Source: Streptomyces caatingaensis (GTDB lineage Bacteria > Actinomycetota > Actinomycetes > Streptomycetales > Streptomycetaceae). From it: a stretch of 64,000 bases of DNA. Positions 16,584 to 25,197 of this stretch are shown here, piece after piece. Made by a program: the position numbers and the translations under genes. The stretch lies in the NCBI RefSeq assembly GCF_001187435.1, contig NZ_LFXA01000018.1, forward strand, positions 62,001 to 126,000, written 5' to 3'. Below the pieces are notes generated by a model, which saw only the letters and a program-made list of their open reading frames with translations, ran no database searches and was not told where the DNA came from. The first letter of the stretch is position 1, and every line of letters starts with the position of its first letter.

Positions 16584-16627
16584 GAACGACCGCGCGAGGG
16601 GGCCGAGGCCCCGCCGCGCGGTCGTTC
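16584..16627 (-). terminator. Terminator downstream of the small secreted protein gene
   Basis: A perfect 13-bp outer stem (16584-16596 with 16615-16627) encloses an inner GGGGCC/GGCCCC stem. It starts 64 nt after the stop of the 107-aa secreted protein gene. Confidence 0.8.
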
Positions 16628-16690
16628 AGACCCTGTCCGCGATCACCACATCCACGGTCACCCCGAGGCGGTCGGGGTCACCGCGCCACC

Positions 16691-17014
16691 TCAGTGGCCG
16701 TGGATGCTGGTGAAGACGATCCGCACGTTCTCCTGCTGGATGTGCGTGTGACCCGAGCCCACCACGCTGGCCGTATTGTCCTGATTAGTCGCCCCTGTGC
16801 CCGTGGCGACCTGCTGGGTGGTCGTGGAGTTGCCGTGGTTGCTTCCCCCGACCCCACTGCCCACGACGCCGGCGATCGCCGCGTTGGAGCCCCGGTTGGC
16901 GAGCTGGCCGTGGTGCCCGTCGTCGGCCTGGGCCATCCCCGTGAAGAGGAGCGCGGCCATCGGGAGCGCGGCTACGGCGGCGAGGATACGGGCTGCAGTG
17001 CGGGTGCTTGCCAT
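16691..17014 (-). CDS. Small secreted Gly/Asn/Thr-rich protein
   Basis: This 107-aa protein has a clear signal peptide (about 1-31, cleavage near AQA-DD). The mature part is about 76 residues, rich in Gly, Asn, Ser, Thr and His, with SNAAIAGVVGSGVGGSNHGN and the related stretch QDNTASVVGSGHTHIQQEN. It has no cysteine. ATG 17014 has GGAGG 6 nt ahead. The Gly/Asn/Gln pattern recalls surface-active or amyloid-like secreted proteins, but it is not a chaplin or rodlin by motif and I do not recognise the family. It has its own strong terminator, suggesting a monocistronic, possibly abundant product. Confidence 0.75.
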   Translation of the reverse strand: MASTRTAARILAAVAALPMAALLFTGMAQADDGHHGQLANRGSNAAIAGVVGSGVGGSNHGNSTTTQQVATGTGATNQDNTASVVGSGHTHIQQENVRIVFTSIHGH

Positions 17015-17512
17015 GTCATGCCTCCAGAACGGAACTGCTGGATCTTGCGGGGTGGTTGGCCGGCCGCCCCAGCGGTGGATCGACGTCGCGACACCAGGTT
17101 TGCCCACCGAATCTCCACCGAACCCCTCGCCGCTCCCCATTCCCTCGCAAGCATGACCGTCCCGGAATAAACCTTCACCACATCCCCAAGTACCCACGCC
17201 GCTCACCACACTCCACGCTCGACGCCCCCAATCCCCAAAGGCCCCAAGCACCGAATCGTTTCGGCACACATTCGGCCAACTTCCTTTCCACCTCTCCTCA
17301 TCACCCCTGCGGCGCAAGGGATTTGAGGACGGGTCACGTCTCCGCCCCGGTCCGAAACGGGGACGTCCAGCATGACCGGCCCTCCCGGACCGGACCCGGC
17401 CGGAACGATTCCGCGGCCTGCGACGGCGTCCGCACCGGCCCCGAGGCCCCCGGGAATCCGGGCCGCGCCGGTTCCCGAAGCAGTCCGCGGACGCCGACGT
17501 CCGCAGTCCGCA
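17015..17512. other. Long intergenic region upstream of two divergent genes
   Basis: About 500 bp separates the minus-strand secreted protein from the GGDEF gene. The plus strand is C-rich. A small CCGAA/TTCGG inverted repeat occurs near 17248. No ORF with convincing codon bias is seen; the region presumably holds both promoters. Confidence 0.4.
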
Positions 17513-17526
17513 CAGGAAGGTGCCCG

Positions 17527-18192
17527 ATGAACCTCATACTCCAGGCCCTGCCCGTCGCCGCCCCGACCGTGGGATGGGCGGTCCACGCCCTCGTCCTCGC
17601 CCGTCGTCTCCGCACCGCGCGCACCGACCCGCTGACCGGCCTGATGCGCCGTGACGAGTTCACCTCCCGTGCCCTGCGCGCGATCCGCCGCCCGCACACC
17701 GCCGTCCTGCTGCTCGACCTCAACGGCTTCAAGCAGATCAACGACACCCATGGGCACGCGGTGGGCGACCAGGTCATCGCCGCGGTCGGGCGGCGGCTCG
17801 CGGCCTGGTGCGCCAGCCGCGGGGGCTTCGCGGCCCGGCTGGGCGGCGACGAGTTCACCGCGCTGGTGCGGCTCGCCCCGGACGCGGACCTCGACGCCGA
17901 ACTGACCTACGGGCTCTCGGCCCGCATCTCCGCGCCCCTCGACACCGGCGGCGTCACTCTGGCCCCCCGCGCCTCCATCGGCCTCTGCCACACCGCGGAC
18001 CGGCCCGGCGCGGCGCTCTCCGAACTCCTGCGCGGCGCCGACGAGGCCATGTACACCGCCAAGCGCCTCGGCGACCACTGGCGGACCGCCGGCCCCGCCG
18101 ACGCGTACCCCACCGTGGCCGGCCGCCGCGCCGGCCGGCCGGGAACCCATCTGATCCTGCTGCCCCCGGCCCGGCGCCGTGCGGCGTCGTAA
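17527..18192 (+). CDS. GGDEF-domain diguanylate cyclase
   Basis: This 221-aa protein has one N-terminal hydrophobic segment (about 3-26) and a complete GGDEF domain (about 33-195) with DPLTGLMRRDEF, DLNGFKQINDTHGHAVGD and the catalytic GGDEF at 106-110, so c-di-GMP synthesis is expected. The inhibitory RxxD site that should sit five residues before GGDEF reads SRGG, so product inhibition at the I-site is unlikely. No sensory domain other than the membrane anchor is present. ATG 17527 has AGGAAGG upstream. In Streptomyces c-di-GMP acts through BldD to delay sporulation; a role here is inference. Confidence 0.9.
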   Translation: MNLILQALPVAAPTVGWAVHALVLARRLRTARTDPLTGLMRRDEFTSRALRAIRRPHTAVLLLDLNGFKQINDTHGHAVGDQVIAAVGRRLAAWCASRGGFAARLGGDEFTALVRLAPDADLDAELTYGLSARISAPLDTGGVTLAPRASIGLCHTADRPGAALSELLRGADEAMYTAKRLGDHWRTAGPADAYPTVAGRRAGRPGTHLILLPPARRRAAS

Positions 18193-18331
18193 AACGCGCT
18201 CCGAACCGCTCCGGGCGTAACCCGCGCTCCGACCGCCCCCGCCGGGCGGCGTCCCCCGCACCACCCGGCGGGCGACCTCAACGTCCGCGCAGGTCAGCAC
18301 GATTGTCAGTGGCTCCCTGTTCAATCGGGGC

Positions 18332-19003
18332 ATGAGCCTTCGCCCCCCGCACCCGCCTTCCACCCCGGCGACACCGCCCTCGCCCCCACCCCCGGCCGAC
18401 CACCTCGTCCGCGACGAGGACTGGTACGGCCGCCGCCTCACCTCCGACGACCACCATGTACGCCACACATTCCTGGACACCGACTGGACGGAGGTGGAGA
18501 ACGAGGGAGCGGTCTTCGAGGAGTGCACCTTCGCGGGCGTGCGCTTCAACGCGTCCCGTCACACCGGCGCGGCCTTCGTCAACTGCACCTTCCGCAACTG
18601 TGTGTTCTTCGACACCAAGTTCACCGACTGCAAGTTCGTCGGGAGCGGTTTCCGGGGGAAGCCCTTCACCCTGCTCGAAGTCTCCGGCGGAGACTGGTCG
18701 TTCACCGACCTGGCCGGCGCGGACCTCCGCGGGGCCGTCTTCGACCGGGTACGGATGCGCGAGGCCGACCTGACGGCCGCCCGCCTGGACGGCGCCACCC
18801 TCACCAACACCGACCTCTCCGCCGCCACCCTGCACAACTCCCGCCTCACAGGCGCCGATCTGCGCGGCAGCGACCTCGGCTCCCTGGACCCGCGCACGGT
18901 GGACCTCTCGGGCGTCCTGGTCGACCTCTCCCAGGCCGCCGTCCTCGTGACGGCGCTCGGCGTGGAAGTGGAGGGCATATCGGCTCTTCGTCCACGCCCT
19001 TGA
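18332..19003 (+). CDS. Pentapeptide-repeat protein
   Basis: This 223-aa protein has a Pro-rich start (1-25) and then roughly 25 pentapeptide repeats of the A(D/N)LXX/FXXCXF type (FEECTFAGVRFNAS, LRGAVFDRVRMREADL). These form a right-handed quadrilateral beta-helix. Some members (MfpA, Qnr) mimic DNA and protect gyrase; most have no known role. I cannot assign quinolone protection here. Monocistronic, upstream of tRNA-Ser. Confidence 0.85.
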   Translation: MSLRPPHPPSTPATPPSPPPPADHLVRDEDWYGRRLTSDDHHVRHTFLDTDWTEVENEGAVFEECTFAGVRFNASRHTGAAFVNCTFRNCVFFDTKFTDCKFVGSGFRGKPFTLLEVSGGDWSFTDLAGADLRGAVFDRVRMREADLTAARLDGATLTNTDLSAATLHNSRLTGADLRGSDLGSLDPRTVDLSGVLVDLSQAAVLVTALGVEVEGISALRPRP

Positions 19004-19092
19004 TCCCCGGCGGAAGGGAGAAGCGGAAGGAGGAGGGCTGCCCCGTCCGAGGAGCCGAGGGGCACCCCTCCTCATCCGGCCTGATGGCCACA

Positions 19093-19182
19093 TGGCGGAG
19101 GCTGAGGGATTTGAACCCTCGGTGACATCGCTGCCACGACGGTTTTCAAGACCGTTCCCTTAGGCCGCTCGGGCAAGCCTCC
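19093..19182 (-). tRNA. tRNA-Ser (TGA)
   Basis: This class II tRNA has acceptor stem GGAGGCT/AGCCTCC, loop CTTGAAA (anticodon TGA) and a long variable arm. The 3' CCA is encoded (19093-19095 on the opposite strand), unlike the three tRNAs near 5.5 kb. Confidence 0.95.
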
Positions 19183-19289
19183 CCACGCCGCGGCCTGCCG
19201 CGACGCGGGGACAGCCTACCGGGTGCCGATCGGGGAAGTGGAGCCCCGGCCGGATGGCCCCGGGGGGAGGACGGGGCCGTGGGCGGGCG

Positions 19290-20833
19290 TCACTTGTCGC
19301 CGGTGCGTGCGCCGAGGGTGATCTCGGTGGTCTTCTGCTTGCCGTCGCGGACGTAGGTGACGGTGACCTTGGTGCCTGGCCTGTGGGTCCAGATCTCGCT
19401 GATCAGCGTGGGACCACTGTCGATCTTGGTGTCGCCGAGCTTGACGATGACGTCGCCGGGCTTGAGGCCCGCCTTGTCGGCCGGGCCGCCCGGGGTCACG
19501 GAGGGGGCGCCGCCCGAGCCGTTGGGGACGATGCGGGCGCCACCGCCGGCGCTCATGTTCACCGTGGCCTCGATGACCGGGTAGACCGGCTTGCCGGTCT
19601 TGATCAACTGCTCGGCGACGTTCTTCGCCTGGTTGATCGGGATGGCGAAGCCGAGGCCGATGCTGCCGGACTGGCCCTGGGCGCCGGGGAGGCCGCCGCC
19701 GTTGTTGGCGGACTGGATGGCCGAGTTGATGCCGATGACGGCTCCCTGCGCGTTGAGCAGCGGGCCGCCCGAGTTGCCCGGGTTGATCGAGGCGTCCGTC
19801 TGGAGGGCGCTCATGTACGACGGGTTGCTGCCGCCGCCGTCGCTGGAGGCGACCGGGCGCTTCTTGGCGCTCACGATGCCCGTGGTGACGGTGCCGGAGA
19901 GGCCGAAGGGGGCGCCGATCGCGACCGTGGCGTCGCCCACCGCGGTCTTGTCCGAGTCGCCCAGCGGCAGCGGGTTGAGCTTCGCGCCGGAGGGGTTCTT
20001 CAGCTTGATGACCGCGACGTCGTAGCCCTGGGCACGGCCGATGACCTCGGCGTCGTACTGCTTGCCGTCCGAGAAGGTCACCGAGAGCTTGCCGCCGTCG
20101 GCGGCCGAGGCCACCACGTGGTTGTTGGTGAGGATGTGGCCCTGGGTGTCGTAGACGAAGCCCGTGCCCGTGCCGCCCTCCCCGCCGGTGCTCTGGGCCT
20201 CGATGGTGACGACGCTGGGCAGGGCCTTGCCCGCGATGTCCGCGACGGACCCCGGCGTCCGGCTGGCGGTCTTCGGGTCTCCGGCGGCGGAGACGGTGGT
20301 GGAGGCGGTGTCACCGCGGTCCGCCGCCCAGTAGCCGATGCCGCCGCCCGCCGCGCCCGCGACGAGGGCGGCCGCCAGGACGGCGGCCACGAGGCCGCCG
20401 CGCCGGCGCCGGGGCGGCTCGGGAGCTCCCCAGGGGGCCGGGGGACCAGCGGGCCGCCCGAGCCGTCGCCGTAGGCGGGCGCGCCGTAGGGCTGATGGGG
20501 AGCACCGGCGGCGTTGAACCACGGGCCCCCGGCCGGGGGGCCCTGCGGAGCGCCCGGCCCGGCGGGCGGCACCGGCGGGACGGCCGGCATCGGCGCGGTC
20601 CGTCCGTCGTCGGCGGCGGCGGAAGCAGGGGATGCGTTGGACTCGGCGGACCCGGCCGACGCGTCCGTCCCGGCGGAGGGAGCCGGCGACGCGGGCGGAG
20701 CCGCCGGAGCGGGTGCCTCCGCGGGCGCCCCGGGAGGAGTCGCCGGGGCGGGGCGCTCCGCCTCCCGCGGCGCCGGAGAGCCCTGTGCCCCGGCCGCGGA
20801 CGGAACGGCGGCGTCCTCGTTCTCGGTGCTCAC
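19290..20833 (-). CDS. HtrA/DegP-like trypsin-PDZ serine protease (frame broken near 20446)
   Basis: The N-terminal frame (GTG 20833, GGAG 6 nt ahead) encodes a Pro/Ala-rich cytoplasmic region. The rest, read in another frame, holds one membrane span (GGLVAAVLAAALVAGAAGGG), a trypsin-like domain with the triad His in LTNNHVV, Asp in YDVAVIKL and Ser in GNSGGP, and a C-terminal PDZ domain (PGGPADKAGLKPGDVIV). One extra base in the GC-rich tract around 20440-20460 would join the two frames through the expected Pro-rich linker. The protease probably degrades or senses misfolded envelope proteins. The frame break is either an assembly error or a real inactivating change in the tether. Confidence 0.85.
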
Positions 20834-21044
20834 GGTGGTCTCCTCATCAGGTGCACATCTGGTCGTACGCGGGCGAGGCGGGCCGCGCCGGAACACCTAC
20901 CCCGGCCAGCCTTCACCATGGCCCGTCAGAACGCGGTAAACGGAGGCTGTGCGAGGGGTGCCCGAGGGGGCCTGCGGGGCGTTGAGCGAACAACCGGACA
21001 AACGCCCCATGCGCGATTGTGCCAGGCGGTGGCACGATAACGCG

Positions 21045-21893
21045 GTGACCTTCGCCCACCCGGCCCCGGACGCGCGCCCGGGACGCCCCGCCCCGGCCGT
21101 CGTCGCCCACCGCGGAGCCTCCGAGGACGCCCCGGAACACACCCTCGCCGCCTACCGCAAGGCGATCGAGGACGGCGCGGACGCGCTGGAGTGCGACGTC
21201 CGGCTGACGGCCGACGGACACCTGGTGTGCGTGCACGACCGCCGGGTCAACCGCACCTCCAACGGCCGCGGCGCGGTCTCCGCGCTGGAGCTGGCCGACC
21301 TGGCGGCGCTCGACTTCGGCTCGTGGAAGGGCCGGACGGCCGACGCCGAGGCCCCCGACACGGAGGCGTCCGGCCCCGACCGCACCGCCGTCCTCACCCT
21401 GGAGCGGCTCCTGGAGCTGGTCGCCGACGCGGGACGCCGCGTCGAGCTGGCGATCGAGACCAAGCACCCCACCCGCTGGGCCGGCCAGGTGGAGGCGCGG
21501 CTGCTCGACCTGCTCGGCCGCTTCGGCCTGGACAAGCCGCCGCCCGGCGAGCCCCCGTCCGTCCGCGTCATGAGCTTCTCCGCCCGGTCCCTGCACCGGA
21601 TCCGGGCCGGGGCGCCGGAGATCCCGGTGGTCTACCTGATGCAGTTCGTCTCGCCGCGGCTGCGCGACGGACGGCTGCCGCCCGGCGTCCGCATCGCCGG
21701 CCCCAGCATCCGGATCGTCAGGAACCATCCCGGGTACGTGGCCCGGCTCCACCGCGCGGGACACCGGGTGCATGTGTGGACCGTCGACGCGCCCGAGGAC
21801 GTCGAGCTGTGCCTGCGGCTCGGCGTGGACGCGATCATCACCAACCGCCCCAGGGCGGTGCTCACCCAGCTCGGACGGCCCCGGCGGCACTAG
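21045..21893 (+). CDS. Glycerophosphodiester phosphodiesterase family protein
   Basis: This 282-aa TIM-barrel GDPD hydrolyses glycerophosphodiesters to glycerol-3-phosphate and an alcohol. AHRGASEDAPEHT, ALECDVRLTADGHLVCVHD and ELAIETKHP supply the paired His residues and the acidic metal ligands. HVWTVD and a NRP motif close the barrel. There is no signal peptide, so it is cytoplasmic. The start is uncertain: GTG 21045 gives the family-typical N-terminus but has no clear ribosome-binding site. It diverges from htrA. Confidence 0.88.
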   Translation: MTFAHPAPDARPGRPAPAVVAHRGASEDAPEHTLAAYRKAIEDGADALECDVRLTADGHLVCVHDRRVNRTSNGRGAVSALELADLAALDFGSWKGRTADAEAPDTEASGPDRTAVLTLERLLELVADAGRRVELAIETKHPTRWAGQVEARLLDLLGRFGLDKPPPGEPPSVRVMSFSARSLHRIRAGAPEIPVVYLMQFVSPRLRDGRLPPGVRIAGPSIRIVRNHPGYVARLHRAGHRVHVWTVDAPEDVELCLRLGVDAIITNRPRAVLTQLGRPRRH

Positions 21894-22166
21894 GAGCGCC
21901 GTCCGCCGCCTCCACGCCGGCCGCCGGGCCCGATCGCCGGCCGGCGGGCCCGGTGTACGCCTCCGCCGTGCGCCGGTGCGCCCTCCGGACGCACCGGTGC
22001 GCCTCGGACGCGCCCGCACGCTCCCGCGCCCGTCACCGGGAGTGCACCGGCGCGTTCGGTACGTGTCCGGCCGGGCCGAGTGCCCCACCGGGCACGGGGT
22101 GGCCGGTTTCCGGTCCAGTCCATTGGGGCATTCATCCCCTGACGTGGGGCAAAGGAGGTCTCGGGG

Positions 22167-22676
22167 GTGGCGTTGGTGGTGGCGCAGGAGGTGCCCACGT
22201 CGTCGGTCATGGCCGTGCCCCATGGTCCAGCCGGTGTGGGCGAGGCGAGACACCGGATGCGCGAGGACCTGCGCGCCAGCGGGGTATCGGATCCGGTCAT
22301 CGACGACGCCGTACTGATCCTTTCCGAGCTGCTCAGCAACGCGTACCGCCATGGGCGTCCGCTGAGCCGGAACGGCGGTGCGGGCGAGGGCGACGGCGGG
22401 ATCCGGGCCGCCTGGCGCGTCGACGAGCGCGGCCGGCTCACCGTGGAGGTCACGGACGGCGGCGGTCCCACCCGTCCCTTTCCGGCCACTCCCTCGGTCA
22501 CGGCCCGCGGCGGCCGCGGCCTCAACATCATCAGCGCGCTGTCCCAGGAGTGGGGCGTCCGGGACGCCTCGGGAGAGGTGACCGTATGGGCGGCGCTCTC
22601 CGCGCGCTCCGGTTTCGCTACGCGCGTCGACCTGACTCCCGAGCTCGACTTCTCCGATCTGGACGGCCTGGTGTGA
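22167..22676 (+). CDS. Anti-sigma-factor-like ATP-binding protein (HATPase_c_2)
   Basis: This 169-aa single-domain GHKL ATPase resembles SpoIIAB/RsbW. The N box ELLSNAYRHG, G1 VTDGGGP and G2 GGRGLNIIS are present. Streptomyces encodes dozens of these as anti-sigma or switch proteins; no partner sigma or anti-anti-sigma gene is adjacent. GTG 22167 has AAGGAGG 9 nt upstream. Confidence 0.85.
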   Translation: MALVVAQEVPTSSVMAVPHGPAGVGEARHRMREDLRASGVSDPVIDDAVLILSELLSNAYRHGRPLSRNGGAGEGDGGIRAAWRVDERGRLTVEVTDGGGPTRPFPATPSVTARGGRGLNIISALSQEWGVRDASGEVTVWAALSARSGFATRVDLTPELDFSDLDGLV

Positions 22677-22880
22677 CGCCCGCGGCACACCCGGTGTGAC
22701 ACCGCCGGGCCGTACGACGACTCCCGTGGACCCCGGTGCGTACGCCCCCGCCGCGCCCCGGCACGTCCGGAAGCGGGCCCGCCGGCGACCCGGCGGGCGC
22801 TGCCGCGGACGGCGCCCGGCCGGGCGCTAGGCTCGCGCCCGTACCAAGCCGGACGCACCGACACGGGAGACATTCACGCC

Positions 22881-23849
22881 ATGGCCAAGAAGCGCCGCCC
22901 CCAGACGAAGGCCGCCGCACCGCGGCCCGGCGACGGCCCCATCCCCGTCGTCGGCGCGCGCCAGCCCTGCCCCTGCGGCTCCGGCCGGCGCTACAAGGCG
23001 TGCCACGGCCACGCGGCCACGCACGCCGCGACCGAGCTGGCGCAGCGGCCGTTCGAGGGGCTGCCGGGCGAGGCCGACTGGGTCGCGCTGCGCGAGCTCG
23101 TCCCGGCCGCGACCGCGGAGCTCCACCTCAAGGGCGGCCTCCCGGAGGGCGTGCCGTCGGTGACGCTGGCGACCGTGCTGCCCATGGCCTGGCCCGCCCT
23201 GCGCCGCGACAACGGCGCGGTCCTGCTGGGCCTGCAGAACGACACGGCGACCGGCGACATCAGCCGCGACCTGGCCGACACCCTGCGGCGGGCCCTGGTC
23301 GCCGAGCCGGGCACGCCGGTCGCGGCCGAGCGCACCACCGCCGACGGCCCGCGGCTCCAGGACCTGCTGGACCCGGCCGCTCCGTTCGAGCCGGTCGTGC
23401 ACACCGGCTTCGAGTTCTGGATCGAGAACGCGGAGAACGCCGGCGGCGAGGTGGCGGCCTCCCTGGAGCGCGCCAACGCCGCCGCGATCCCGACCGCCCG
23501 CCTCTCCTCCGTGGAGGGCGCGTACTGGTGCGAGGTGCCCGGCAAGAACCACCTGCGCTGGGTGATGACCCACCCCGAGGAGGAGCTGCTCGACGCGCTC
23601 GCCCGGCTGCACGCGGCGGGCACGTCCTCGCTCGGCGAGGGCACGCGCCTCGTCGGGTCGTTCCGGGCGCACGGGCTGACCGTGCCGGTGTGGGACCTGC
23701 CAGGTTCCGTGGGTGCGGCGGACGTCGAGAAGCCGGCCGCGGCCTTCGCGGAGCGGCTCGCCGGCGCGCTCGCCGCGGGGACGCCCCTGACGGCCGACGA
23801 GCGGCGGGCGCGCAACGGTCTCACCAGCCGTCAGGTGACGCTGAACTGA
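22881..23849 (+). CDS. DUF5926 family protein with N-terminal SEC-C zinc motif
   Basis: This 322-aa protein starts MAKKRRPQTK and has a SEC-C zinc-binding motif CPCG-x8-CHGH (Cys30, Cys32, Cys41, His42 or His44) like that at the SecA C-terminus, then a DUF5926 domain (about 50-315). The function is unknown. Conserved in Streptomyces next to the GDPD gene. The basic N-terminus and zinc motif suggest binding to protein or nucleic acid. It is monocistronic. Confidence 0.85.
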   Translation: MAKKRRPQTKAAAPRPGDGPIPVVGARQPCPCGSGRRYKACHGHAATHAATELAQRPFEGLPGEADWVALRELVPAATAELHLKGGLPEGVPSVTLATVLPMAWPALRRDNGAVLLGLQNDTATGDISRDLADTLRRALVAEPGTPVAAERTTADGPRLQDLLDPAAPFEPVVHTGFEFWIENAENAGGEVAASLERANAAAIPTARLSSVEGAYWCEVPGKNHLRWVMTHPEEELLDALARLHAAGTSSLGEGTRLVGSFRAHGLTVPVWDLPGSVGAADVEKPAAAFAERLAGALAAGTPLTADERRARNGLTSRQVTLN

Positions 23850-23982
23850 GCGGGGCGGCCCCTCTCCGGGGCGGCGGCGGAGGATCTCGTTCCGGGGCTC
23901 CGGAACGGCCCACTCGGCGTGACTCCTGTCACAACTCCCGCTGCCGGCCCGGAAATCGGCGTCCGGAAATCCACGATCGAAT
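23850..23982. other. Intergenic, upstream part of the small-RNA locus
   Basis: No ORF is supported. The stretch leads into the promoter-like TTGCGA (23983-23988) of the candidate RNA. Confidence 0.4.
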
Positions 23983-24016
23983 TTGCGAACCGCCGATCTC
24001 TTGTTACCGTTCTAGG

Positions 24017-24110
24017 AGCCCGGTCGCTGGTGCATCCCCCGTCGCCAGCGATCGGGCGTTTCCATGCCCGGACGCCGGACGGCGCCCGCGGATCCCCTCC
24101 GGCCCGCCGG
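24017..24110 (+). ncRNA. Candidate small RNA resembling actinobacterial 6C RNA
   Basis: TTGCGA (23983-23988), 16 bp, then TACCGT (24005-24010) form a plausible promoter that would start transcription near 24017. Immediately after is a 12-bp stem (24019-24030 with 24045-24056, one mismatch) whose 14-nt loop contains CCCCC. A second, weaker GCCGGA/TCCGGC stem near 24075-24105 also exposes C-runs. No ORF follows on this strand. The 6C RNA family has two stem-loops with C-rich loops that pair with G-rich ribosome-binding sites. The first loop has only five Cs and the 3' end is undefined, so both the assignment and the boundaries are tentative. Confidence 0.45.
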
Positions 24111-24185
24111 ACGGCCCCCCACGGCCCTCCCGCCGCCGCCTCCCCGCTCCGCACAGGCCGAGGCCACGACGTTTCTCCGCCCCGC

Positions 24186-24222
24186 GACCGGCCGCGGCCG
24201 CGGGCCGCCGGCCGCACCGGTC
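24186..24222 (-). terminator. Possible terminator of the anchored secreted protein gene
   Basis: GACCGG (24186-24191) pairs with CCGGTC (24217-24222), enclosing GC-rich inner stems. It begins 15 nt past the stop of the minus-strand gene. Confidence 0.45.
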
Positions 24223-24236
24223 CGAGGGCGCAGACG

Positions 24237-24887
24237 CTAATCCTCCGTCGGGTCGGGCGAGTTGCTCCCGGAGCGGAGGAGAAGATTCCCCTCGGCCGAG
24301 GCGATCTCCGCGACCGCCGTATACGCGCCATGTCCGCGCAGCGTCCGCCGCCGGGGTGTCTCGCAGGCCTCCGGGGTGCCGGACGCCGCCATCGGACACC
24401 GCACCTGGAGCGACCGCCCGTCCGGCGACATCAGGGTCAGCACGCCCGTCAACGGACCGCCGGTGCCGTTGCGGTAGTACGTCCGGGCCCAGGTCTCCTC
24501 CGCCTCCGTCAGGACGCAGGTCTGGGCCTCCAGGCCCTCGGCGGCGTCGAGTTCGGGTCCGCACCGGGCGGCGTCGCGGAGCTCCTCCGGAGCGCCGGAC
24601 GCGGGGGACGCGGACGCGCGCCCGCCGAGGAGGCCGGCCGGCTCGTCCGTCGAGGGCGAGGAGGCGAGGGAGGGGACGGCGGCGGGCACCGCACCGCCCC
24701 GGGCCCCCGCCTTCCGTTCCCCGCCGTCCGGCGAGGTCTCGGGCCGGCCGGCCACCGCCGCCGGACCGGCCGTCGCGGCCGCCAGGGGCAGGACGACGGC
24801 GAGCGCCACCACACCGGCGAGCACCGCCATCCGGAGACTGGCTGCACGTTGCTGGGACACGCCGGGCACACCGGACGCACGCTCCAT
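24237..24887 (-). CDS. Secreted/anchored hypothetical protein
   Basis: This 216-aa protein has a short cytoplasmic start and one hydrophobic segment (about 20-42, AVLAGVVALAVVLPLAAA). An Ala/Ser/Pro-rich linker then leads to an extracytoplasmic domain with four cysteines (AARCGPEL, AQTCVLTEAEE, QVRCPMA, EACETP) that could form two disulfides. The EEETW-like TWARTYYRNGTGGPLTGVLTLMSPDGR stretch looks like a small beta domain. I do not recognise the family. ATG 24887 was chosen because it places the membrane segment near the N-terminus and has GGTGG upstream. Confidence 0.7.
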   Translation of the reverse strand: MERASGVPGVSQQRAASLRMAVLAGVVALAVVLPLAAATAGPAAVAGRPETSPDGGERKAGARGGAVPAAVPSLASSPSTDEPAGLLGGRASASPASGAPEELRDAARCGPELDAAEGLEAQTCVLTEAEETWARTYYRNGTGGPLTGVLTLMSPDGRSLQVRCPMAASGTPEACETPRRRTLRGHGAYTAVAEIASAEGNLLLRSGSNSPDPTED

Positions 24888-25197
24888 GGGACCACCTGCG
24901 ACTCGCCGCGGACACTGGATGTTTCGCGGGACGGCGCTGGACCCGCCCCACCGGACCGACGGCGGCCACAGGCGCCCGGTCGAATCCCACCGGAGAGCCC
25001 GGCGTTCGACCGGCGCGGCATCCGGCGCGGGCCCGCCCCCGAACATAGCGGCCGGCACCCCGTCCTCCCGGCCCCTCCACACCCGATCTCCGCAGTTCTC
25101 GGCGCGGCTTACACCCGTAAGAGTGAGAGCGCGTGCGTCTCCCGTCCGTACGCGCTCCCACCGGGCGCCCGCGCCCGGAGCTCCTGCGGACCGGGGG
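24888..25197. other. Intergenic between two minus-strand genes
   Basis: It holds the promoter of the anchored secreted protein. A small CTTAC/GTAAG inverted repeat lies at 25108-25121. Nothing else is supported. Confidence 0.4.
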
